Assembly: GCF_002865645.1 (NCBI RefSeq) | Contig: NW_020194643.1 | Coordinates: forward strand, 1 to 64,000 | Length of the DNA stretch: 64,000 nt | Source: Hyaloscypha bicolor E | Taxonomy: Eukaryota; Ascomycota; Leotiomycetes; Helotiales; Hyaloscyphaceae | Direction: 5' to 3' | Shown here: positions 20,558-30,645 of the stretch, one piece after another | How the letters are laid out: each line of letters starts with the position of its first letter | Numbering within the stretch: position 1 is the first letter of the stretch | Notes under the pieces: generated by a model | What the model saw: only the letters and a program-made list of their open reading frames with translations | Database searches by the model: none | Told to the model about the DNA's origin: nothing | Position numbers and translations under genes: made by a program

Positions 20558-23500
20558 CAGTGGGTCCGATCCAAAAGCGACAAAAAAAATAAAAACCACC
20601 ATAATCGTAATTAATATAAATCGTATTAATTAAAACTATACTATATATCCTAGGGATTAATTCTATGTTCTCAAAATTATAATATCTTTATTATTAAGGA
20701 AGTTATAATGCACGTGATTAAGCGAGCAAATATATTCGCGTTTTGTATAGTCGTTTTTTTACTTTGGTTGTCACGTGACTGCCCCCCTAAGTTGACCGCT
20801 CTTCTATAATTATATTAATATCTCAATAACTACAAACCCAATCAAGTACACTTTTTAAATACTTCTAATAGCTACCTCTATGAGCCTTCAGAAGCGCAAG
20901 CGAGCTAATTTAACTCTTGATTTAATTACAGTTCTCACCCTAGCTAAAGAAGCTGTAATCCAAGCAACTATTAATAAACGGCATGGGAAACCCTCTAATA
21001 TAGAGGATAATTCTAATAATTCAGATATTAAACCAAGTAATAAAGTAGAGCTTGAAGATTCGACGCTCTTTTGGGTTCAGCAGAAGCTTTTTATTAGTGG
21101 AAATAAGACGATTATTTTAGAGAAGCCTTTAGTTATATAGCAAGATCAGAGACTTATGGAATAAATTAGTAAGTTTCGTCTTATTTTCTGATTTTTATAT
21201 TATAATATAAGTATACTAAGACTATTTCTAGCTTTTAGAGGCTCGTATAACTCCAAATTAATAAAGGAATTAGTAAAGCTATTAAGAACTCAATAAATAT
21301 ATATATATAACTAGAGGGCAAAAGATATTCAAGTTATAGAGTAATCTAGTAGGCTTAAAACCCCTATAATCGTATTATCTTTTAAATAAAAGAAGCTATA
21401 ATTCGATATTATTAGGAGGCCAATTAATATCCCTAGAGATATATAATTAAAGGAAGAGCAAAGGCTTAAAGATAAAGATAATAGAACTAATGAGCTACTT
21501 TTGGATACCCTTATTAGAACCGCTTACAGAGATAATAAAGCTCTAGATATATAAATGACTTACTAAGAAGTTCTTAATAATATAGATATTAAGCTAGCTT
21601 AAACCAAAGAGCTATATACTCTATATATAATTACTAATTTATATTTATTCTGGCAATATACCTAATAGCTTATAAAGCTAGGGTAATATTGACTTGAAAG
21701 GGTTAATATATTACTTTTAGTAGCTTCTAGTAATTACTGTTTTAATAATAGAAAGATACTAGCTCGGCGAATTAGGGGGCTATTTAATTATTATTAATAG
21801 TAGTATGGTATTCTGCAGGAAACTAGAAATAGTAAAAGAGATAATGCTTCTTATCTAGATAATAAGGATATTTTTTTAGCCTATTATACTTGATTAATTA
21901 ATTAAGAGCTTGGAATAATATTACTAAATAATTTCCTAAATACTATTAATTAGGAGATTTTACCTCAATTATTATTAATAATAGAAAAGCCTATTACTCG
22001 TAGTATAGCCTACTTATAGCTCTCTAGGCTCGGCTTTTATTACTATAAAACTAAGAAAGGGCTTTATATAAATAGATATAAATAACCTAATATAATTTAG
22101 TATTATTAAGAGATATTTTTACTATTAATAAAGAAGATTTTATTATATATAGTTTAATACGAGAAGAATAAAGCTAGTATATAGCATATAATTTAATCTT
22201 TATTTCTAATTAAAGTTTAGGTATATATAATATATTTCTATAATAAGAGCTATTTCTATAGATTTAATTATAAAAAGAGCCTCTGGCTAGCAAATAGTTA
22301 GTAAAAAATGCCCGGAAAGAGTAAAGGAAGGCTAATTTACGATTCTGAATTTATAGGCCCTGAGGGGTATATTAGGATACTAAATAATAAAGGCATTTTT
22401 ATTCCGGACAACCCTGATTTAAATACCCGTTAAATTATATACTCAGGCTCAAATAGGGACTTCTGGTGAGATATAAAATAGCTACTAGTATAGATTACTA
22501 GGATACTCGATATATTTATATAGAAGTACCCAAACTATATAGCTATTCTAATATTTAATTAGTTCTCTATATATGCTTCATATAGCAAAGGTATACTAAA
22601 TACCTTTAGTATAAATAAGGCACTAGATATTACGGTTATTACGATATACGGTACTAGTAGGGGTTAGACTAGAGCTAGAGAGGCATCTGGCATTTGAGAG
22701 AGGCATCTGGCATCTGAGCGAGGCATCTGTAGTCACCTGATCATTGCACGTGACCCCGAGCTTAAGCCAGCACGTGGGCCCGTGCGTAGCTCGCGATTAT
22801 TTAGATCCGAGGCTCCTTCGAGATCCTCTTCTCTCTTTAGCTTTGAATCGTCGAAATAGAGACAGTCTAACCACGCCTTCCAGGCCCTAGATCTTGTGCT
22901 CGTGATACTAGAAGGGATTAAAAAGGGTAATATTAAGGCCTATAGAAGGGATATATACTTTCTACTAGAATATATAATTCCGGGGTTATAAGACACTATT
23001 TAAGTCCTTTAGCAACTTAATCCGAATAGAGAAAGAGAGCCTAAGGGCATGAAACAGATTCTTATTAAGTGAGGCTATAATATACCTGGCTTAAGATTTA
23101 AGTATCTAAAGGATACTAAGTATACTATATCCCTTGAATACCCTCCCGCTATTAAACAAACGTACTATTTAGCTCGTATACTATCAAATTACCAAGACTT
23201 CTTTAAAGAGAAGTCCCAAGTTAAAGAGCTTATTATAGATCGGGGATATAAGGCTATATTTTTACCGAAGTTCTACTGCAAAATCAACCTAATTAAGATA
23301 TACTGGGGGTATAGCAAAACTCGATATCGTTAAGTAAAGAAGGCTAGCTTCCTAGATACTAAGATTAAGGTAGTAGAGGCACTTGAAGCTTGTTTGATTG
23401 AGACTATATAGAGATTTTATAATTATATATTCTACTAGATAAATGTATATCGGAAGGGATTAAGTATTAAACAAGCTATTTGGTATATACAGAAGCAAAA

Positions 23501-24041
23501 ACGCTATAGAACGATATCTAAAAAGGTAATAGATAAATGGGATAATATGTAAAAGTAAGGGAAAGAAGATAGCTAAATAATAGATAAGGTTTATGGATTT
23601 AGCTCGGTTAAAAGTTAGCTTGAAACCTATGTAATTAGGGCCCTATTATGTATATAATATATATAGTACCAGAAAAAGCCATATTTAGTATTTAGGAAGG
23701 TTTACTTAAGCTTATAGGGCTTAATTATTATTATTATATTAATAATAAGGCTGGTGAGATGCCGCGATTTCCCCCTGAAGTATGGGCTCACGTGACCTTA
23801 GCGAGCAAATATATTCGCGTTTTGTATGGGAAAAATAAAAAAAGTAAAAAGGGTCCGTGTACTTTAAGCCTCAATTATTAATGAACCACAAATCGTATTA
23901 AAAATCTGATTAATAGGTATTTTTCGCCTGGTTCTATTCTATAATCGCATTACTTAGTATAAATTAATTGGGGTTGTGGTTAAAAAGTTATTATGGGCGT
24001 AAAAGAGCGACCGTTTTGTCGCTTTTGGATCGGACCGACTG
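20558..24041 (+). mobile_element. TA-flanked DNA transposon (Tc1/mariner-like) with 28-bp TIRs
   Basis: The left end starts CAGTGGGTCCGATCC at 20558 and the right end is its inverse complement finishing at 24041; 27 of 28 terminal bases pair. A TA dinucleotide borders each side (20556-20557, 24042-24043), the duplication expected for Tc1/mariner-type elements. A block GCGAGCAAATATATTCGCG with TTTTGTAT after it occurs near both ends (about 20724 and 23802), in direct rather than inverted orientation. The interior is RIP-mutated and carries a dead DDE transposase on the plus strand. Length 3,484 bp, including a GC-richer island at about 22660-22930 that looks like a later insertion. Confidence 0.9.
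20880..23551 (+). pseudogene. DDE transposase remnant of the TA-flanked element
   Basis: A readable N-terminus starts at 20880 (MSLQKRKRANLTLDLITVLT) and runs 86 codons to a TAG. Further on, the plus strand gives catalytic-domain relics: IYSGSNRDFW, then AILIFN (second aspartate now N) at about 22440-22560, and near 23260-23340 FLPKFYCKINLIKIYWGYSK, where a family glutamate is now lysine. The tail reads FYNYIFY, then KQAIWYIQKQKRYRT. This matches a fungal DDE transposase type I know by its HCELNxIExYWG motif. Numerous CAG->TAG and GAG->AAG changes fit RIP. The frame is also split by the GC-richer island at 22660-22930. Confidence 0.7.
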
Positions 24042-24043
24042 TA

Positions 24044-24558
24044 GTGAAGGGGCCGAGTCTCTAGATCATGTCCAAGGGGTTCGCAATCTTAAGGAGTCAG
24101 ACGACAGAGTCAGTAATCACTCTCTATATCCGGGGACTTTTCGAGCACCATGGTCGGCTTTGGGTGCTCGTGTTGAGTCTGAAGAAGGATTCGATGGCGC
24201 AGTGTTATGGCTTTTCGGATGGTAGCTTCTTTGGGCTTAGTGGATTCGAATTGACGACGCAGCTAATCATCGGGTGCAATCTACTTCCTTTCTGCAAAAT
24301 ACCAACGAGGCTCACAAGGCTGAGGTCTCCTCCACGTAACACCACAAGGTCTGCCGCCATCAAAGGAAAGTTGCTTTGGTCGACGCAGTAGATCTATGCC
24401 AGCCATGGCCGCGCCAGCACTGTACCTTCTCACCAATTCGGCCTTTGCTAGATCGTCCATGGCAGGCAGCCCTGCTGTTGAAATTTGAGCACGATATCGC
24501 TGGAATCATGAGCATATATAGAGGTATTGGCTAGCCATCTGACTCTGTCTTTCATTGC
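24044..24558. other. Former upstream region of the transcription factor gene
   Basis: Normal-GC sequence resuming directly after the transposon. Before the insertion this segment was contiguous with the region immediately 5' of the regulator's ATG, so its original promoter and 5' leader should lie here. No gene is recognised; short open frames on the plus strand lack family resemblance. Confidence 0.5.
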
Positions 24559-24835
24559 TTGAATGCTTCCCATTCAGCACCGTTTTTTAATGCCTTCATA
24601 TTGTCCAGATCCCCCACCGCCATCAACTTGGATTCTATAACCCTGTCTCCTCCCACCACTTTTAACGGCACCTACATCATTTGCACACTAGACACTTGCC
24701 CCATTAGGTGGGAAAATGTTCAATACGTCCCCTCATTTGCTGGCAATGGAACATATCTTTCTCTCTTTGCAATCCTCTTGGTCGCTCAGCTGTATCTGGG
24801 CATTCGCCATCGTACCTGAGGTTTTCTGACCAGCA
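24559..24835 (+). pseudogene. RTA1-like membrane protein, N-terminal fragment
   Basis: The plus strand reads [20 protein letters not shown], then [36 protein letters not shown] and [12 protein letters not shown] followed by a TGA where this family has a tryptophan codon (TGG), then GFLTSM. The extracellular N-terminus and first transmembrane helix are typical of the fungal RTA1 family of seven-helix lipid-translocating or drug-resistance proteins (about 300 residues). Nothing of helices 2-7 follows. The TGG->TGA change is RIP-type. So this is a truncated relic; the break lies near 24840, close to a CTCA-rich repeat. Confidence 0.7.
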
Positions 24836-24879
24836 TGGTAGTTCAACTCTAATCCTTCAATCCTCGTTCCATATTCGGT

Positions 24880-24995
24880 TAGTAAGCATGGCCGCTTCTA
24901 CTCAGGCGCTAATCACCCTCGGCTCACCCTCGGCTCAGCCAGCTCACCTGAGCTGTCTGCGCAACATGAGCAGCCTGGGCTGTGCAGTTCGTGCT
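24880..24995. repeat. Copy of a dispersed CTCA-rich repeat
   Basis: Contains GGTTAGTAAGCATGGCCGC, then CTACTCAGGCGCTAATCACC and CTCGGCTCACCCTCGGCTCA. The same order of motifs occurs at about 33790-33870 and 34190-34270, so this is a dispersed family of at least three copies in the window, all beside transposon-rich DNA. No coding function is apparent. Confidence 0.6.
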
Positions 24996-25239
24996 CCCCT
25001 AAATGGCGCAACTACGGGTTGATTTAAGGACGCTACGGCAACTATTATTTTTTTTCGCAAAATCAGAAAACCATGAATCGCGATTTTTTTAATGGCCACA
25101 TTTTATATGGAAAACGCACCTAATTATGGCCAAATACGCAATTCCCATGCATTACAGTCCACTGCACCCAGTAATATTACTCTGTTCTTGCTTTTTTGAA
25201 CTTCCCCCGATTATCCCTCTGCCTATTCCCCGGCCTATA

Positions 25240-28200
25240 ATCACCATCCCCTGGTAATTGCTTCCCTCCATCGTCAAGATCTGATCTATTATCGTCGTCA
25301 TCGTCGTCATCGTCGTCACTTGATATAACCACTTCTCGCTTCCTCTTTAATATAGACTTCAGAGGAGGTTGAGGGGATTTAGTGGGTAGAGCGGGAGCGA
25401 AGGCTAGTAAAAACGTCAGATCTACTAGTATATCTAAATCTATTAAAACTTACTAGCTATAGGAGCAGGAGCAGGAGAAACCGTAATTCTAGCTTCTAGT
25501 ATAGGCATATCGTCCGAATTAAAATCGTCAGAATTCAGGTCGTCACCTGACTCATTCTTTGAAGGAGTAACCTTCTCCCATATAGCTTTAATCTGTTAAT
25601 TGGGAGTCGAAGAAGGTAAAGAAGGTGCCGTAGATATAACTATAGATATAGATATTATATTGGGGGTGGTATTAGGAGAGTCTCCTAATAGGGGGCTAAA
25701 ATCTAGGAAAGGCATCTCCCTATTTTTTCTTTTATACTTATCCTGAATCTTGTTATCTCTTGCCTGAATTTTATTAATATCTTGATTAAATATAAGATAA
25801 ATATGCTTTGGCGTACTCTTATTTAATTAGCTAAAGTGGAATAATAAGCCGTTAATATTATTTTCAGCTTCATATATTAGATTAGTTATATGATTGATTC
25901 TCTTGTTTTTGTCCTTTGGCTATACCTAATTATATTAGTACTAATTCTATTAGGATACTAATAAATAATAGCTTACTTTAGTAGTAAAAGATACCCTATT
26001 TGCGTATTCCAAGATTGTGATCCATTAATTAAGCTCCCAGTCTTCAAGTAACGGAATTAATAATAAAAAAGCCTTGGCTAAATATATAGCGAACTCCTTA
26101 TATGCCAGTTTTTGACTATAATAAAAAACCATATTAGTAAAGAGGTGTGGGTATAAGTAAGCTTTATATACGTATTTAACTATTTTACTATAAATAGCTT
26201 AATTTGAATAATTTGAGCCTCCCGATACTCTTCCAAGCTAAGGAACTTCTTTATAGTTAAAGCAGGTATACTTCTTCCAGAGAAGCTACTCTTTATCTCT
26301 TCTATTTCACATATATATAGTATAATAGAAATAAGGACCTTATATCGTTTTTCGATAATAGGAGCAGGAGGAATCGTCGATTTACCCTTACTAAAGGCCT
26401 TTATATGTGTACCCTGGCCGAGAGTAAAGGCTTTACTCCTTTTCTGGGCCGAACCTAATAAAATTAGTATTAATATAGAAGTTAAATAGATAGATATATA
26501 CCTTTGCCCTGAGTTTCCTAATGGAAATTACTATGTAATTGCTCTAAACGCTCGAGCTTAGCCTGCTGGTGCCTCTTATATGCTTCTGATTCCAGGATCT
26601 CTTCTGAAAGATCTATACCTGGAGGGTAGTAAAAAGGATAGGAATTAGCTGAGATATTAATCCCTTAATCTCGTAATAGGTGGGTAGTAGTATTCTGAAG
26701 TTGTATTTGACTAGAAAATAGTGTACCGTCTAATATAATAGTTGGTATAGTAGGAGTAGTAGTAATAGCCGGTATAGCAGGGTTAATTATACTATATAAT
26801 GGGTACTTAACTATAGAAGGGGGGTATAGTGCCTCCCGTATAAAACAAGAGTTCTATAGACTGATATTATTTATTAGAAACGTATAGGGATAAAATAATA
26901 AGGATCTAATTTATAATTAAATATTAGAAGGAGGGTATAGCTAATAAATCTAGTAGTTTAGTAAATGGTAATATAAAGTTAACTAGTAGGATAGAACTAT
27001 AATATATTAATAATATTTTAACTCCTTAGCCTATATCCCTATAACTTTTTCCCTAAGGAATTTATATATTAGAGACTCGTTTTGGAGGTTATTAATAGTA
27101 GTATATTACTAATATATAAAAAGGGATAAATAGAAGAACTATAAGGGATATCCTTTAATACAAGTTAAATTCGGATATATTTTATTTATTCCTAGTATTA
27201 TTTCTATATAAACTACGGTTTCCTATACTAGGGGCTATAGATAATTAAGTAAGGGACTATAGAAATTAAGGAAGGGAAACTAAATTCCATATAAAAAGAG
27301 ATATTTTTACTAAATATATCTTGTAATTACTTTAAAAATTCTCAAGAACTATTAATTTAATAGAGCTAGTAGTAAGGAAGAACTTGATCCATACTATAAA
27401 GTCCTTATTACTAAAATAATAAGTTAATAGAATAATTATAGGGGGTATGGAAATTAAAGGGGCAAGGACCGATTTTCTGACGAGGTAAATTATATAATCT
27501 TTTAATATTAATTACCTATAGCCATATGAATTTGACTTATTAAATAGACTACTATTAACTTCTGTAATTAATTACTTTAGTAAATATTAATGTTTTTAGC
27601 TAGTTCTTTCTTCGGGATATATATTAATATGTCCTTATTTAGTCTCTCTGAAGCCGGGTAAACCGACTAATATTTACAGGAGGAATTTCTAGATTATTAT
27701 CCTCTTCTGCTTTAGCCTCAGATATGTATCTATTATCTATAAACTATTTATACTCTTGACTATTTATAACCCAATTGCCATTTGCCCTATTAAAAGTAAT
27801 ATTATCTATAGTAAATCTAGTATCTTCCGTATTATTTTCAACCTCTATTTCGTTATTAGAGCTAATATAAATAAGATCTTTATCTCTATAGCTAGTATCT
27901 CTCCCTTTATTAACGAACTAAATACTATCTTGATTATTATAATTCTTTAGCCTTACCTTTTCTAGTCCTATAGCTACCTCTGGTAATAGATTCCAATTAT
28001 ATATACCCTTGGGTATTAATAAAAGCCCTAGCTTTGAATGAGTATTCTTTGTATTAATTAGGTAATTATTAATTGATTCCCTTAGATATATATATATATT
28101 CGGATAGTTCAGATCCCTATTCACATTATATATATACTCCGTAATTAGGAGTATAAAGCCGGTATTCTTGAGCTCTTGCTTATATTACTCTAGTATAATC

Positions 28201-29960
28201 TCCGGTAAATATATGTCTTTATTATAGCTAGTATATTCTTTATATAGCTTGTTTAGTTTATTAATATTAATAGAAATACCGTAGTCCCTGACCCCTATCT
28301 GCTCTGAAAATATATAGTTCTGGAAGAGTTGTCCAGGAACTATATATAGATAATTAGGCTATTTCCTAATTAAATATATATTCTATATCCTTATGAACTC
28401 CTTAGTTTACTCTTATATAATAGGCAAATAGACGAAAAGCATAATAATATAGTCGGGTAGAAGCTTGCGAGAGTAAAGCCTTTGAGAGTATAGATACTTG
28501 AAAAATATCTTTTATTTATTTAGTATACCCTATATAATATTAGCTAATTAAATAAGTCTATATGGGATTAGTATAGATAAATTACCTTTATAATTTGTCC
28601 CTACTATATCTTAATATATTAATTAGCCGTACTAGTCCCGAACTAATAGAGATCTGAGAACTAATATGAATTAATATCTCTTGTCTAGTACGTTACTTTA
28701 TAGAGGATATAATAGGTATCTGTAACTATAGGTATTTTATACCCTCTATCTAATTAAATATAGAGTGGAATAACCTCCATTTTGTTTACTAAATCAAGGT
28801 ATTAAACTAGGATAGTAACCTAGAAAGTGGTATAAGTAAGTATATATTAGTATAATATTAATTAGGCCAAAGGAGAATATAGTATAGAGATTTAGGGGTT
28901 TTATTACCTAAATTAAGTGTAATTCAAATAACTAGTTCTCTGTAATACTATAGAATTATATAGCCGGAATTACGACTAAGTGAATATATTAGTATAATAT
29001 TAATTAGGCCAAAGGAGAATATGATATGGAGATTCAGGGGTTTTATTGCCTAAATTAAGTATAATTCAAATAACTAGTTCTCTGTAATACTATAGAATTA
29101 TATAGCCGGGATTATAACTAAGTAAATATTGGTATTTTCGAGGGGATATATCCATACCAAATTAGGAAATACTACTACTTATAGTATAGCTATTTGAGAT
29201 TCTAATATAAATCCAAGGTATAAACCGTAAGTAGGTATTAATACCGGTATATATCTTAATCCCATAAAATCGTAGCTAAGTAAACGGATTAGTAGTTATT
29301 AAGATAATAATTTTTAAAGTTAAATATATACTGTATTTACCTTGTAATAGCCATTAATTGACCAAACAAAGTTCGGCCCATAAATATTATATTCCTCTCT
29401 AGCTGCCTTTATCTCTTCCGAGTAATGTTATATACTTTCTAGATTAATTTCTTATATTATAGAAGCTATTCTATTCCTAGAAAACTTCTGTCTATTCCCT
29501 AGGGAGTTGAGATAAGTATATAGAAGCCGGTAGCCATAACTTCTGGTATTACCTTATAGGCCTTTATTTACTATATATTACTTGAGGATATGGCGAAGTT
29601 ACTCCTTTTCTAGCTTAACTTGCGAATTAAGTATTCGGTATCGAAGGCCCATAGCCCGGCGAGCTTATTATAATAGTTGTAGATTAGGAATATTATATCC
29701 TAAGCTCCGGAGGTTGGCAAGTATATTAGTATTAGTTATATGGATATTATAGAATAACCAGGCTATAAGACCCTTTACCTGCGGAGAAGGGCTAAATATT
29801 GAATGCTGGGAAGGGGCTTTCCATTCAGAAAGCCTACTATATAGTATTCTAGCTAAAATATCGACGTCAAAATCAAGCTTTAACCTTCTCGCAATCTTAT
29901 TATATAATAGTTTCTGTCTAATTAAATAAAGAATATAGGCTTAATAGCAGATAATATTAA
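25240..29960 (-). pseudogene. Integrase-core-type transposase remnant
   Basis: From about 29950 downward the minus strand reads LYSRLSEWKAPSQHSIFSPS, then NLRSLGYNIPNL, LRYRILNSQVKLEKE, RLLYTYLNSLG, and EEIKAAREEYNIYGPNFVWS followed by INGYYKV. The family form is GPNFxWSxDGYxKL, so the first catalytic aspartate has become asparagine (G->A). Near 29280-29160 comes FYGIKIYTGINTYLRFIPW, where family members have IDAYSR, again D->N. This is the retroviral-integrase-like core I know from a family of fungal proteins (Pfam type rva_4, from memory). The far end near 25290-25370 encodes a run of aspartates and a basic tail. Many TAG codons make it non-functional. Confidence 0.7.
28844..29127. repeat. 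142-bp tandem duplication inside the integrase-like element
   Basis: Units 28844-28985 and 28986-29127 align end to end with about ten differences, nearly all C/T or G/A. They contain GGCCAAAGGAGAATAT and GTTCTCTGTAATACTATAG. Both units lie on the coding-strand complement of the catalytic region, so the duplication must have disrupted the transposase even before RIP, or occurred in a dead copy. Confidence 0.8.
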
Positions 29961-30279
29961 TCTTTGAACGACCTATTATTACGAGATTAATGGTAATAGA
30001 TTAATAGTATTAGAAATAATAACGTAGGAACAAAAGTATGAATGAAGTATGCCAGATAGCCAGCAGGTGAGGGGGCATATCACGTGCATTTTATTAATTT
30101 TCCTACCCTATTGCATTCCTACCACGGAATGCGATAAAACACCATACAGATCGACTATTTTAATTATATTCTACCATATGTATTAGCTAAATTATTGATA
30201 ATCTCACATTTTTTGTAATATCGTAATTTTGATTTTGCGATTTTCCAAAAAAAATTATAGTTGCCGTAGCGTCCTTAAA

Positions 30280-30645
30280 GGAGCCCGTAGCAACTCGCAT
30301 ACACTCTTGCTCTCGCTAGGCAGATTCGAAGGCAGACGTTGAGGCAGAGTTCAGCTGCATGAAACGAATTATAGACAGAAGGGCGTGTTCTTTCTCCAAA
30401 TTCTAGGAACTTTATCGCCGAAACACTCACTCAACTTACACATAGGAATTAAGGTTACGTTATACTTCAGCTTGCTAAGCAGCAAACTTGGGCCTCACCT
30501 TCTCTAGAATTTACACCGTAACACCGCGCAACATCGACTCGGACCAGTCACCAAAAAGGTTTTAGCCTGAAATTGCTCTCAGGTCATGATCATCGAGACA
30601 GGAGCTCTCTAAAGCGAGTTATCGATGCTTGCCAAGCTATGATTC
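30280..30645. promoter_or_regulatory. Upstream region of the NB-ARC gene
   Basis: Normal-GC sequence between the end of the integrase-like element and the start codon at 30646. It presumably contains the NB-ARC gene's promoter and 5' leader, leaving at most 366 bp of native upstream DNA before the transposon edge. No defined motif can be supported. Confidence 0.4.

Larger units (their letters stand above)
25023..30279 (-). mobile_element. RIP-mutated DNA element with TTTAAGGACGCTACGGC termini
   Basis: The left end (25023 onward) reads TTTAAGGACGCTACGGCAAC and the right end is its inverse complement, ending at 30279; a T-rich tract follows the TIR on both sides. No target duplication is obvious. 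The 5.26-kb interior is AT-rich and encodes, on the minus strand, a relic of a fungal integrase-like transposase and an acidic C-terminal tail. It therefore looks like a cut-and-paste element carrying an integrase-type enzyme. A 142-bp internal tandem duplication lies at 28844-29127. Confidence 0.85.
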
